Assembly: GCA_002077065.1 (NCBI GenBank)
Contig: NAJO01000004.1
Coordinates: 682,001 to 746,000, forward strand
Source of the DNA: Cryoendolithus antarcticus
Lineage: Eukaryota; Ascomycota; Dothideomycetes; Cladosporiales; Cladosporiaceae
Length of the DNA stretch: 64,000 nt
Reading direction: 5' to 3'
In this document: positions 1 through 9,739 of the stretch, one piece after another
Numbering within the stretch: the first letter of the stretch is position 1
Layout of the letters: each line of letters opens with the position of its first letter
Translations under genes and position numbers: made by a program
The notes under the pieces: generated by a model
The model's input: the letters and a program-made list of their open reading frames with translations, nothing else
Databases searched by the model: none
What the model was told of the DNA's origin: nothing

Positions 1-621
1 CTTGCCGGCCTAAACCTCGAGAGGCGCCCACTACAAGTGCTACTGCCTGTTTATGAGCCATTATTGCGTACGCGTGTGAATGGAGGGTTCTATGCAGATG
101 CTGATCTATACTTCCGTCGGTTGATGCCGTGATGGAACTTTTAATCTGAGCGCAAGGGGAGTAGCACGACGATTAGAAGAGCTCTCACTCCAGTTGAATG
201 ATGAGCGATCAGACAGGCGACCGAGGTACTGCATCGAAGCTTGTCACAGCGTCACAGACAGTCTTGACGCGTCTCATAGCTGTGCAGGACAAGCTGGTGA
301 GCATCGCGCCGGGCTCCTTCATGCCAAGTGCGCTATCATGCACGGAGTGTGGTGTGCTGTGGTGTGTCGAAGGACAGAGTCGCGTTGAAAGGGAGAACAC
401 GCGACGTCGGCAATCCGGATGAAGCTGGGCCGAATGATGGAGGATCAAATGCTGACCAACCTCTCATCCTCCTCATGAACAGCATCTGCATCTTTGATAC
501 ACAATCTTGTGTGAATTGTAGATAAACGTCGCTGCAGCGTCACTCATTCAATGAAGTTGTGAGGAATTATCAAAATCAAGGCTTTAGCGCCCAACTTTGA
601 AGACTATTCGATCATTTGGCC
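1..621. other. left-edge intergenic, no gene seen
   Basis: Only short overlapping open frames with no ATG-initiated, protein-like reading. It probably contains the 5' flank and UTR of the hydrolase gene at 622; nothing else can be supported. Confidence 0.6.
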
Positions 622-1821
622 ATGGACCTAAGCAATCGAATCCGACCTCTCTTCGAGGACACTCGGACTATCGCACTGTTCCTTGGCCTGACTACGACAG
701 CTTATCTAGTCGTTGCCACCTATCGCTCTGCCACTCCAAAAGCGCTTTCAGCCTCAATCCATCGATCCCCACGATCAAAGATCTCCACTCTTTCTCAAGC
801 CTCCCAAGATGCTGTCCCTTACCCTCCAAACGCGCTCCCAAATCCCCGCGACGTCTCGACACCCTACGGTAGTATCCGCACAAATCTTTACGGCGCCTCC
901 AACACCGGCCGCAAGATCCTCCTCATCCACGGCATAAGCACGCCCTCAGTCGTTTTCGCGCCCCTCGCTACCCTCCTAGCAGACAAGCACAATTACCAAG
1001 TCCTGACCTTCGATCTATTCGGCCGAGGGTACAGCGACTCCCCAGATCCAGAGACCTGGCGCCAGGATGAAGGACTCTGGTGCTCGCAGATTTTCGCTGT
1101 GCTGAGTAGTGCTGGATGGCTGGGGGAGAGGGTGGCGATTGTGGGGTACTCGCTTGGAGGTGGGATTGCAGCGTCATTCACTTACTTCTACCCCGAGAGG
1201 GTGGATAGTTTGGTGCTCATTACGCCAAGTGGGGTGTTGAGGGCGCATCGCATTGCGTGGAGCAGCAGACTCATTTACTCGCCCTTGCTGCCGCAGGGTC
1301 TCGTGGAGTGGCTAGTGACGAGGCGACTGAGAGCTGGATCAAAAGCAGCTGCGAAGCCGAATCATGCTGAGGAGGCGACGACCATCAAGTCTGTCGGCAC
1401 GTCCGAGATCCCTTCGCATCCGGCACTCATGGCTGATTCGAAAGCTTCGCCCTTCCCGGCTGGCAGTGGAGGCAGCATAGCGCAGACTGTGACGTGGCAG
1501 ATAGACAGTCATCCGGGCTACATAGCATCGTTCGTGTCCAGTATACGACACGCGCCTATCACAGCGCAGCATGAGAGATGGCGGACAATTGGGGAGAGGC
1601 AGCAAGGAGATGAGCAAGGTGACGCACTGATAGAGAAAAAGCTGCTGGTCGTACTCGGAGGGGAGGATGGGACGATAGTACCCGAGGAGACGGCTGAAGA
1701 TGCCACGGGTGCATTCGGTCGGGAGAATGTAAGAGTAGAGGTGGTCGAAGGTGGGCATGATGTTGTTGTTGTGAACGCTGAAGGTTGTGGGAAGTTGATT
1801 GACGAGCATTTGCGCGCATGA
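622..1821 (+). CDS. alpha/beta hydrolase with N-terminal membrane anchor
   Basis: Single-exon gene, 399 aa. The open frame extends upstream to a TTG, but the first ATG (622, context ggccATGg) is the credible start. Residues about 14-34 are hydrophobic and could anchor the protein to a membrane. The core shows the alpha/beta-hydrolase layout: an oxyanion-type HGIS near residue 103, the nucleophile elbow GYSLGGG with Ser near 177, and a C-terminal GGHD supplying the catalytic His near 382. A Gly- and Ser-rich insert separates the cap from the last strands (about 235-285). The substrate cannot be read from the sequence; the family includes esterases, lipases and epoxide hydrolases. The fold is well supported and the function is not. 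Confidence 0.9.
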   Translation: MDLSNRIRPLFEDTRTIALFLGLTTTAYLVVATYRSATPKALSASIHRSPRSKISTLSQASQDAVPYPPNALPNPRDVSTPYGSIRTNLYGASNTGRKILLIHGISTPSVVFAPLATLLADKHNYQVLTFDLFGRGYSDSPDPETWRQDEGLWCSQIFAVLSSAGWLGERVAIVGYSLGGGIAASFTYFYPERVDSLVLITPSGVLRAHRIAWSSRLIYSPLLPQGLVEWLVTRRLRAGSKAAAKPNHAEEATTIKSVGTSEIPSHPALMADSKASPFPAGSGGSIAQTVTWQIDSHPGYIASFVSSIRHAPITAQHERWRTIGERQQGDEQGDALIEKKLLVVLGGEDGTIVPEETAEDATGAFGRENVRVEVVEGGHDVVVVNAEGCGKLIDEHLRA

Positions 1822-2188
1822 CGTGCAGAAATACAGATAGAATGAAGCGACTTTGTGACCACTGGCCAAGGCGCATGGTCGGTCTTGTACCGAGAGCAAG
1901 CGGTCACCTGCTTACACGTGCTGTCTGATCATTCCGGTCGTGCATGGCTTTCGTAACGGACTCGGTCTCACCGACTGCTTCGCTGCATGTGCTTCATACG
2001 TGCTCTCAGCAACACACCATAGCTCAACTTTCTGCTACTGAGCGATTCGCCGAAGGTCTCGCATTGCTAGCGTTGCACGTCGCGCGTCCTGAGGGCCGCG
2101 GGTTCGCCACCCGCTTGCACTGGGCTGTCGCAAAAGGCACGCTCAACGGGCCATACTTGGCGCTCCTCGATCTTCAAGGATCTCTGGC
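1822..2188. other. convergent intergenic gap
   Basis: Lies between the 3' ends of the hydrolase gene and the DUF1769 gene. No protein-like ORF; expected to hold both 3' UTRs and terminators. Confidence 0.5.
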
Positions 2189-3299
2189 TCAGTCCAGGTC
2201 ATCATCGGCAGCTCCTGTGTGAATTGCAGATTTCGTCTCGCTGCTTGCCGTCTCGTCCTTCTTCTCGCTCTCTGCGTCAAGTGCCTCTTTCGGCTGTAAC
2301 GTGAAAACAACGACCCATAATGGCTCGTCAGTCTTTCGATTCTTTAGCACGTATCTGAGCGTGTGCGAACTTTGCGTCAGCAAATATCAGCTTCTTGCGC
2401 GTAAAGATCAATGATGATAAAGGACTACAGGCCTACCCGAATCGGGCGGCAAGATCGATCAAGAGTTGACTTACCGAAGTGGCTGCCCATCCCAGTAGCT
2501 GATGATCGGTAATGTGATGCCTGGAATCAGTCCGTAGCCTGGTAGGCGCAGTGCGAAGTCTATAGTACCAAGTCAGTCCTGTCCGGTCCGCTCGCCGTCT
2601 CCCACGTCCTAGATACCCACCATTGAAGTCTAGATACGGGTTGAAGAAGTCACAAGCATACTCCCTCCCCTTCTCAAACGTGAACTCCTTCAGGTGCGCC
2701 TCCGTCAAGAAGTGCTTCTTCCTCCCCGCCGCCGTCGCCGGCACCTTACTGTCATGTCTCGACTCCTCGCCCTCACCTTCCTCAGCACCCTCCTCGACTA
2801 GATGCACCTCAGCGTTCGCTCTCTTCTCCTCCTCAGCCTCCCGCACCCTATCGTCTTTGCCTCCTATCCGCAGCGTATTGATACTCGACAGCATTGGCCC
2901 ATAAAGATAAGGTTCGTCCGCGTAGACATCCCCATATAGTCCAGGATCAATGAACCACTTCACGATGTTGAACGCTTGCTGGAACCCTGGCGGTAGCTTA
3001 TCTCGTATCGGGTGGTCGAAGTCGTTGCCGAAGACCATGTCATTGCCGTTCACATCTTCCTTTGGCGTGAAGCTGAATTGCAGCGAGTACAGATCTGAAG
3101 TATGCGGAGCAGTGGAAAAGTACGGTGATGTGGATGGCGAGCCAGCCGGAAGACCGCGATAGTTCTGGATCCGGAGGGTGAGGGAGGTGGTTGCGAAGGA
3201 GGAGGAGATGGAGGTGGGGGATTCGGTGTTGACGGGAATCGGAGTTTGGTCGGCATATGTTGGGCCGGCGGTGACCTTCAGGACGTATTTGTCGGCCAT
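2189..3299 (-). CDS. DUF1769 family protein, three exons
   Basis: Spliced model: exons 3299-2621, 2559-2475 and 2354-2189, giving 309 aa. Both introns are GT-AG (61 and 120 nt) and the frame is kept across each junction. Splicing restores the block LDFNDFALRLPG...YWDGQPLRYVLK, which is characteristic of the fungal DUF1769 family, whereas the unspliced frame reads into low-complexity Arg. The N-terminal half contains beta-rich segments with FSFTPKEDVNGNDMVFGNDF; an acidic Glu-rich insert (about 155-185) precedes the conserved C-terminal block. The tail is acidic (ends GAADDDLD). The biochemical role of the family is unknown to me. The start ATG is preceded by a purine-rich context. Confidence 0.9.
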
Positions 3300-3575
3300 G
3301 TTGTTGCTGAGGAGTACTCAAGGGTCTACAGTGACTGGATGGAAAGTGGACATGAGGAAGTGGAGTGCTCAGCATGGTCATGCGCTGGACTTTTTGTTGA
3401 TGGGCTACGTCACAGCTTGATTGATGATCTCCAAACACACATGGAGTCTACACCAACTGCACACGAACAATCCACCTGATCTACAGGCCCATCGAAGCCG
3501 TCTCAAGCAGTTTGCTGATTTTTGAGCTCTGCTGCCATCCAGGCCTTGCTCCCAAGTCGTGACCGAGGATTTACT

Positions 3576-4373
3576 TCACGCCCTGGCGCCCCTCACCTTG
3601 AGACCCGACTGCATTCGCGACTTGAACAACTTTTTCACCCAGACAGCCCATGACAATGTGGCACATGTCAGACTCCCGCAATTCTTCGAGGACGAACCGG
3701 TCGACCTCACAATGCCAGGGGCGGCGTCCGTATGTACGCCCGCACCCAGATGACTTGCAAGCTCCTCCAATACTCTGTATCGAGGACCTGAGGTGACCAT
3801 GCGGTGTGGGAACTGAGCGATGTTGAATAACGAGAAATTCACCTCTCCGCGGCACTCCAAAGTCTCGAAATAAGGCAGCGTAAGTGAACCACCTTGTCGA
3901 TCTTTGTAGCGAATACGCAGCTCGACATGAAGTCGCCGAAATGATTGGCACTTGTTGAGTAACTTGAGCATAGCCATGATGATATGCGCGTCGTCGCAAA
4001 TCCTTAGATCGCTGCCTGGTAGGCAATATGGTGCATGGGGGTTGATGTTCTGTACGTGTGGTCCGAGAGTAAAGTCGTGCAGCCAGCAGAGTCTCGCTGC
4101 AGACCTGTGAACATGAGCACTCGGCATCAAATCGATGTCGTAGATGATTTGCTTGTACAGGACCGATCGTGCCTCCTCGTAAATCAGTCGGCTCGCTCGA
4201 AGGAGCGCGACAGGGATCTCTGGTGCACGGCGGATCTTGCGACATGGAGCGCGCCAGACGTAGACCGACCGGCTGATAGCAAAGTGACACACCATCCTCG
4301 GATACACGTACTCATAGATCCGCAGGCGCAGCTCTGGCGGGAGATCGAGCAGGCGGAAGTGAGATCGTGCCAT
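3576..4373 (-). CDS. F-box-like protein (paralogue 1)
   Basis: 265 aa, single open frame from an ATG in good context. Residues about 8-25 carry LLDLPPELRLRIYEYVYP, the short F-box-like motif typical of large lineage-specific families in Dothideomycetes. Family knowledge suggests such proteins may recruit substrates to SCF (Skp1-Cul1) ubiquitin ligases, but the rest of the protein lacks recognisable LRR or WD repeats, so the partner is unknown. The C-terminus is Ser-, Lys- and Arg-rich and looks less protein-like, so the last exon could differ from this straight reading. A second gene with the same motif lies 580 bp upstream on the same strand, implying local duplication. Confidence 0.7.
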   Translation of the reverse strand: MARSHFRLLDLPPELRLRIYEYVYPRMVCHFAISRSVYVWRAPCRKIRRAPEIPVALLRASRLIYEEARSVLYKQIIYDIDLMPSAHVHRSAARLCWLHDFTLGPHVQNINPHAPYCLPGSDLRICDDAHIIMAMLKLLNKCQSFRRLHVELRIRYKDRQGGSLTLPYFETLECRGEVNFSLFNIAQFPHRMVTSGPRYRVLEELASHLGAGVHTDAAPGIVRSTGSSSKNCGSLTCATLSWAVWVKKLFKSRMQSGLKVRGARA

Positions 4374-4954
4374 TGTTTGCAGTGGTTTCAGGAGTTGGAG
4401 GTACCGAGTAATATTAGATTCCTAGAGCTCGAAGTAGTGTCGCGTGATCGTGGGTGAATGTTCTGGGAGATTATAAAGTGCATCAACCCTTTGATACAGC
4501 GCATCATGTGTGCGGACGCAATAGCAGTGGAGCACGGAGAAGCCACAGAGAACACATGTGGTGGCACATGAGTTCTGTGCGAATTCACACGAGTGCATGA
4601 CGAGTTAACAGGAAGCAATGAGACGTAGGGAAGACTTCACTTAGGTATCGCAGCCTATCGCAACTTTCAGCTCGCAGCCAGTTCGCGCATATTGCCATTG
4701 CGGCATAGGGTCATCTGGAGCAACCTATTTCCTCCATACGAGCCGATAGCCAGCCCCGGAGACGGGCACACTGCTCCAGCTGCTCCAGCAGCGCTTCGAG
4801 CTCTCCAGTATGGCTCAAGTTGATGCCACTTACCGCACGATCTCCTTCACTAGCTCAAGAGATGGTCCAAGAGTCGAGGTCGTCCCGACTTATATCAAGC
4901 TTGCTTGCGTCAACGTGATTTGCTCCCCCCTGCCTGCCATGGATTCAATGCCAC
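4374..4954. other. intergenic between F-box paralogues, with a partial duplication
   Basis: No complete gene. On the minus strand, about 4875-4829 resembles the 3' end of the neighbouring F-box gene (about 5005-4946). Both stretches run into an identical 11-base GTAAGTGGCAT, suggesting a degenerate tandem copy of that gene's 3' end, possibly including a splice donor. Confidence 0.35.
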
Positions 4955-5641
4955 TTACGCCCCGATATCGCTTGCGAACTCGCGAAATGGGTCGATGATC
5001 GCATTCCGCATAAAATCCCCGTCCAGACGAGCGGCCATTTTGCCGGAACACTGCAGACTATTGAATGAGTCGAAGTAATCTCTCAGTTTGTGGGACAAGC
5101 GATCGAGCATAGGCCAATCTCGAGGGTCAACCCACCCACGCCAGTAGAAATCCAGTATCAATTCTTTGACGAACGCGCAGTACTGTAGCTGTTGCAAGAG
5201 CTTTTCGAGGTCTTCAGGCCGGCAGATCTGCCCATCTTGTTCTCGAAATTCAATGCCAATAATTACTCGCCATAATTGGCTCGCGAACCGAAGGCCACCC
5301 AGTTCGCAGATCCTATCGCGTGCGGGTGGCATTTCCCAAAGGGAGAAATCATCGAAGACGAATTCGGCACATTTGAGGATAGCTTCGGAGGCCTCGCGGC
5401 TCAGCGTTCGGCACATGAGTAATATGCCCGAGTTGGGTGTGTGTGACGTCTCTGGAGATCGCCAGACAGTCCCGTGTCCGTAGCCGAGGCCACATCGCCA
5501 GTCTGAGAAGATGTGCTCGAAGATCTTCAGGCGCAGCTCAGGCGGGAGGTTCATTAAGTGGCAGCGATCACGTTGGGCATCCATACTTATTCTGGGACCT
5601 GCCGACATGACGGAACGAGTCTCATCAAACAGTGTAGACAT
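4955..5641 (-). CDS. F-box-like protein (paralogue 2)
   Basis: 228 aa from the first in-frame ATG (5641); the frame extends farther upstream only to a GTG. Near residue 30 it reads LMNLPPELRLKIFEHIFSDW, the same F-box-like motif as in the gene at 3576-4373. The remainder has alternating hydrophobic and acidic segments (FVFDDFSLWEMPP; VKELILDFYWRGW) resembling the diverged sheet/helix region of these families. The stop TAA overlaps a perfect donor consensus (GTAAGT at 4957-4952), so the true C-terminus may continue through an intron. An adaptor role in ubiquitination is inferred only from the motif. Confidence 0.65.
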   Translation of the reverse strand: MSTLFDETRSVMSAGPRISMDAQRDRCHLMNLPPELRLKIFEHIFSDWRCGLGYGHGTVWRSPETSHTPNSGILLMCRTLSREASEAILKCAEFVFDDFSLWEMPPARDRICELGGLRFASQLWRVIIGIEFREQDGQICRPEDLEKLLQQLQYCAFVKELILDFYWRGWVDPRDWPMLDRLSHKLRDYFDSFNSLQCSGKMAARLDGDFMRNAIIDPFREFASDIGA

Positions 5642-6584
5642 CCCTACATGGTCTTTCTCAGGGTTTGGGACCAAAAGGGATTCTATCACTCAAGTGGATC
5701 GGGAGGAGAGGGAGATGAGGTTGCAGGTGATGACTCCACGAGAGGCTTGGCAATCGACCCCTGCCTGCCCTACCGTGCATTACATGTATGAGCATGCACC
5801 TTTCGATGACCCTTCACGCAATAACGATTCCTAAATAGCGCACCCGCGCTGTTCCCTGATCCCCTCGACGCTTCGGTGAATACACGTAAACATCGGATGT
5901 CACATTGTCAGAGAGCTGGCGAACAAAAGAGACGCCGCAGTGACTCTCCCATTATTATTCAACCATCTTTGGACAACGAAGCTCGCGTAGGTCGACTCGT
6001 CGGGACGAGCGGATCTTAGATGCTGAAGGGCAGGACCAACGGTCCTGTTATCAGTGCTTAGGTAGTATCATTTCTGGACTGTGAATTGCCTTCAAGCGTC
6101 AAGTCAACGAAGTATTCGTCCATTGCTCCTACTTTAAGGCCTTCTTTCGCTCCTATCCATTTCTGCATCTCAGCTTCATCACGATAGCTGTTCTTGATCC
6201 CAATAGCACCGTCGAAGCATCTGAAGTAGGAGGAAACCGTTATTTCGATATCTGGCATACTTGACCGTGAGCTTAGCCGCACCAGCTGCTCGGAAACCTA
6301 GCCTCGGAAACCTAGCAAGCTACTGCAGGTACACGCAGGACACGCCGACTACGCCCACACAAGCCAATGATGAGACTCCATCGAATAGCTGGGTCATGCG
6401 CAGCCCTGCATGAAGGTGTAAAGACCCCACCAGCCAGCTGCCGAAAGACGTGCAGCGGCGCGACTAACGAACGAGTAGCTGCACTGCAAAATCGTGGCTC
6501 GCACTCCACCAACACGAAGTTGTACGATAGCTTCTCCAGCACGACTCTCTGAAATTGTTACTCAACTGCCAAAGCCCAGTCAGC
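5642..6584. other. intergenic upstream of F-box gene and BLOC-1 gene
   Basis: Mostly without protein-like sequence. It includes a 14-bp tandem duplication (cggaaacctagcct / cggaaacctagcaa, about 6291-6320) and one weak minus-strand ORF listed separately. Confidence 0.4.
6058..6258 (-). CDS. possible small protein or 3' exon, unassigned
   Basis: A 66-aa reading from ATG 6258, beginning MPDIEITVSSYFRCFDGAIG and ending in a polar tail. Its composition is protein-like (balanced charged and aromatic residues) and no other frame here looks better. I recognise no family, and nothing upstream clearly supplies further exons. It may be a short gene, a terminal exon or chance. Confidence 0.2.
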   Translation of the reverse strand: MPDIEITVSSYFRCFDGAIGIKNSYRDEAEMQKWIGAKEGLKVGAMDEYFVDLTLEGNSQSRNDTT

Positions 6585-7070
6585 ATGGTCGCGGCTTCTG
6601 GTAGCGTGCCAGAAACTGCAGCATCGAGCTCCACTCCTTCGACCACAGCCATTGCCTCCCCGCCGTCGTCTACAGCCGCAGCTTCACCGAATCCCGACTC
6701 TGGTCCATCAACCGAAGACGCCACGCGCGCCCAAGCCGAAGCCCGCACAGCCGTCCTCGCCTCCCTGAACTCCGCCGGCTCCAGCTACAGCCACGACCTG
6801 CAAACCCGAGCCCGCGATCTCCACGCCAACAGCGCCGCAATTTCAGCACAAGAATCAGACCTCACCCGGAACACCGCAGCGCTGAAGACGGAGACTGCGA
6901 AGCTAAGTAAAGAAGTTGATGGGACGATGAAGGGCATGCGGGAATTGGGCGATTTGCAGAATTGGACTGAAATGTTGGAGAGGGATTTCATGGTGCTGGA
7001 AGAAACTGTGCGGCTTGCTGAGGGAGGAGAGGAGGTGGGACGAGAGAGTGGTGGGAGTTTGTGGCGGTGA
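6585..7070 (+). CDS. BLOC1S1: BLOC-1 subunit 1 (GCN5L1-like) protein
   Basis: 161 aa, no intron seen, start at ATG 6585 (the longer frame begins at a TTG). Residues about 1-45 are a Ala/Ser/Pro/Thr-rich disordered leader. From about residue 50 a long helix begins (AQAEARTAVLASLNSAG...), and the diagnostic block LQNWTEMLERDFMVLEETVRL sits near residues 125-145, matching the GCN5L1/BLOS1 family consensus. In yeast and animals this subunit belongs to BLOC-1, which acts on endosomes in cargo sorting and organelle biogenesis. Length is slightly above the metazoan protein owing to the N-terminal extension. Confidence 0.85.
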   Translation: MVAASGSVPETAASSSTPSTTAIASPPSSTAAASPNPDSGPSTEDATRAQAEARTAVLASLNSAGSSYSHDLQTRARDLHANSAAISAQESDLTRNTAALKTETAKLSKEVDGTMKGMRELGDLQNWTEMLERDFMVLEETVRLAEGGEEVGRESGGSLWR

Positions 7071-7415
7071 TGGTATCTTCCACTATCTACTTGACCTGCA
7101 TGCCACGGCCTCTTTCAGTGGCGTGGATTCCCATCCTACAGCTGGCAGGTAAGGCACCTCGTCGCTTCACGCATCTCGCCCAGCCTCGAAGCACGCTTCT
7201 TGGCTTGCGAATCGGGCTTGCATGGCTTCTATGCAGCGCATCTGCATCAGCAGCAGCCATTATGGATGCGACTCAAGCGGCTTTCCAAGCGACAAGATAC
7301 CCCTGGTCTTCAAATTGTGCAATAGTCATCGGAGGGCCGAACATTTGAGAGTACTATGCCTTTCTTGCGTTGCGGCCGTTGAACTCATTGGTCGAGCCAA
7401 CACAGCGCACCGCGA
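7071..7415. other. convergent gap
   Basis: Between the 3' ends of the BLOC-1 gene and the HMG-CoA lyase gene. A 95-codon plus-strand frame here has no supporting features and is treated as chance. Confidence 0.5.
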
Positions 7416-8588
7416 CTAGAGCTTCGGTCCAGCCGCCCGGTCGAGTCGGCTCAACGTAGCTTTCCCAGCACTCGAATTGTAGTCACGTCCAATCTCCCCA
7501 GTGATCCACTTTCCAATCCTGCTCATCTCGTCCAGATCGACTCCAGTTTTCGCACCCAGCGAATGCAGCGTGTAGATCAGATCCTCGGTGGCCACGTTTC
7601 CAGTGGCACCTGGACTGTACGGACAGCCTCCCAATCCACCGACGGCCGAGTCAAATGTCCGCACTCCGTGCTCCAGAGAAATGATGGTATTGACCAGTGC
7701 CTGCCCGAACGTATCGTGAAAGTGAAGCGCGAGATCCTCATTCCGGATTCCTGCCTCCTTGAGAGTCTGCAAAAGCTTCCGCGTCCGCGGCGCAGTTCCC
7801 ATACCCGTCGTATCTGCCACTGAGATCTCTTCAGCGCCAAGCTCGAGCAGACTCGCAGCTATCTCTGCGACTTTATGCGGGTCCACGTCCGGTCCTTCGA
7901 AAGGGCAGCCGAGAGCCACGGAGATGTAGGCACGGACGGGGTAACCTTGCTTCTTCGCTTCTGTCATGAGAGGTGCAAAGCGATCTAAAGACTCCTGGAT
8001 AGAGCAATTCGTGTTCTTCTTGGAGAAGGCTTCGGTTGCAGCCATGAAGATGGAGACTTCGTGGTTGTGGCCGTTGCGGGTGTTGGCAGAGTCTGAGCGC
8101 GCTTGCGACATGCCTTCAGCGCCTGATCTAGCCGCGGGCATAGCATTGGGGTCCATCGAGCTAGTGTTTGATGCTGGGCCGCTGTCCTGTCCCGAAGGCT
8201 GTTCAGGTGGAGCAGCACCCATGACCTTGAAATAGTTGTCCAGTCCTTTGCTATTCGGGAGGAGCCATTGATACGTGATCGGATGCGGCGCAGACGGCGG
8301 ACTTGACAGTATGCTCTCAAGCACTTTGTCGGACGCTGCCATTTGTGGAACCCATTTTGGGTGCACAAAGCTGCCAGCCTCGATGGTCTCCAGACCAGTA
8401 CCTGCTAGTCTGCGAACAAGCTCTATCTTTGTTTCCGCTGATATGCTCTTCTTCTCGTTTTGCAAGCCATCTCTGGGTCCAACCTCAATGATTCGGACAT
8501 GGTCCGCTAATGCTCGTGGGGATGTCGTAAAGCTCCGCCGGCCAGCCGGGCGGAGCAGGCATTGTACTGCCCTCATGGACTTAGCCAT
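7416..8588 (-). CDS. HMGCL: hydroxymethylglutaryl-CoA lyase, mitochondrial
   Basis: 390 aa from ATG 8588; the frame upstream starts only at TTG. The first about 28 residues are basic and Ser/Arg-rich, a plausible mitochondrial presequence. The TIM-barrel enzyme cleaves HMG-CoA to acetyl-CoA and acetoacetate (leucine catabolism, ketogenesis). Visible motifs: GPRDGLQNE (start of the barrel, catalytic Arg-Asp), ADTTGMG, the metal-binding HFHD and the glycine loop GGLGGCPYSPGATGN with the catalytic Cys. About 50 residues rich in Pro, Ser, Ala and Asn (about 126-178) interrupt the barrel between the segments ending VMG and starting HEVSIF. The insert has no stop and I see no clean splice pair, so it is probably a real disordered loop. 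It ends in PKL, at best a weak PTS1-like tripeptide. Confidence 0.95.
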   Translation of the reverse strand: MAKSMRAVQCLLRPAGRRSFTTSPRALADHVRIIEVGPRDGLQNEKKSISAETKIELVRRLAGTGLETIEAGSFVHPKWVPQMAASDKVLESILSSPPSAPHPITYQWLLPNSKGLDNYFKVMGAAPPEQPSGQDSGPASNTSSMDPNAMPAARSGAEGMSQARSDSANTRNGHNHEVSIFMAATEAFSKKNTNCSIQESLDRFAPLMTEAKKQGYPVRAYISVALGCPFEGPDVDPHKVAEIAASLLELGAEEISVADTTGMGTAPRTRKLLQTLKEAGIRNEDLALHFHDTFGQALVNTIISLEHGVRTFDSAVGGLGGCPYSPGATGNVATEDLIYTLHSLGAKTGVDLDEMSRIGKWITGEIGRDYNSSAGKATLSRLDRAAGPKL

Positions 8589-8929
8589 CTTGCTTGAGTA
8601 CTTACAGAGAGCACACACGGCATCCAAAAGCTGCTCATGGGTATTGTCAGCGCACTGAAGCGCTTAGTAGCGGCCATGTTGATACATCTCGTGGACAAAT
8701 GTGGGGTGAGATGAACCTCGGGGTCGAGAGCTCCTGCCAGCGCCACAGCTGCGCCACATGACGACGACCTTCGACTTCACTGATGAAAGCTGGAGGTACA
8801 TTTGTTGAAGTGTAGGCAGCATCTTCGTCCTTGCGAGCACCACCTCAAGCAACCAGACGACTCACCCAACACTCCTTTGGACTGGCATCAGATCGAAGAG
8901 GGACCACTTACTACTCACTAACGGCCAGG
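8589..8929. promoter_or_regulatory. divergent promoter region, HMG-CoA lyase / CUE gene
   Basis: 341 bp separating two divergently transcribed ATGs. It must hold both 5' UTRs and core promoters. I see no coding sequence and no motif I would name with confidence. Confidence 0.45.
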
Positions 8930-9511
8930 ATGTCGAATTACCAAGCACCCCAAGACAACAATCCCTGGTCCGATCCGATCCAAGAACCCCCTCGCTCAGC
9001 GCAACAAGTGAACGCATCAACCTCTAACCCCTACTACCAACAAGGCGGCGCATCTCCAAATCCTTGGGCTGGCCAAAATGAGCACGACTCTTCCTCGAAT
9101 TCCTACGCCCCGCCAGCAGGTCCCCCACCAAACCACTCCCAATCAAACCCCTTCGCCTCAGAATCCTCACATCCTCAAAGCTACGCTCAACAACAACCCC
9201 AATCACAGTACTCCCAACAACCTCAATCCTACCAACCCCCTCCCCAGCAACAAGGATTCGGTGCTCCGCCCAGAGCAAGCACATTCAACGACACCGACTT
9301 CATACCCCCAGCCGAACGCACCGAGCAACGCGAAGCCATGGAGAATTTCGAGATGCAAAACTCCAAAGGCCCCTCACTAGACGACCGAAACGTCGAGACG
9401 CTGCAACGAGAGTTCCCTGCACTAGATGGCGCGTTGGTGGCTGCGATTTATGGCGACTCGCGGGATCTAGGGGCGAGTAGGGAGATGTTGGGGGAGTTGA
9501 GTCGGGGCTGA
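8930..9511 (+). CDS. CUE-domain protein with Pro/Gln/Ser-rich N-terminus
   Basis: 193 aa, single exon, start ATG 8930 in the context ccaggATGtc. Residues 1 to about 125 are low-complexity, rich in Gln, Pro, Ser, Asn and Tyr (repeated QQPQS and NPW/NPF motifs). The C-terminal about 45 residues (NVETLQREFPALDGALVAAI...) match a CUE/UBA-like three-helix fold that in this class binds ubiquitin; the FP dipeptide and a C-terminal LGELS in place of the usual di-Leu are visible. NPW/NPF-type tripeptides could engage EH-domain endocytic adaptors, which is inference. Probable role: a small ubiquitin-binding adaptor. Its exact orthologue is unknown to me. Confidence 0.75.
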   Translation: MSNYQAPQDNNPWSDPIQEPPRSAQQVNASTSNPYYQQGGASPNPWAGQNEHDSSSNSYAPPAGPPPNHSQSNPFASESSHPQSYAQQQPQSQYSQQPQSYQPPPQQQGFGAPPRASTFNDTDFIPPAERTEQREAMENFEMQNSKGPSLDDRNVETLQREFPALDGALVAAIYGDSRDLGASREMLGELSRG

Positions 9512-9739
9512 TCGTGCTAAAAGGGGCGAGTTGAAAGGCGAGTGGGAGTGTGCACGATCTCTGATGAATTGACTGACTATGCCTATGCCAATCAAACGCA
9601 TAATTGGGTATCATGCACACTCTTGTCCTCATATGCAGTCCTCTACCTTTTCGTGAAAGTCGCTCAGACCCGCCTCCCATCTCGAACGCCGGAATGCAAG
9701 TAATTGTATACTTTGTACACTTTCGCCTTACGACTTTCT

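Noticed and set aside
1339..1899. 186-codon open frame antisense to the hydrolase
   Set aside because: No ATG-initiated domain and overlaps the catalytic C-terminus on the other strand.
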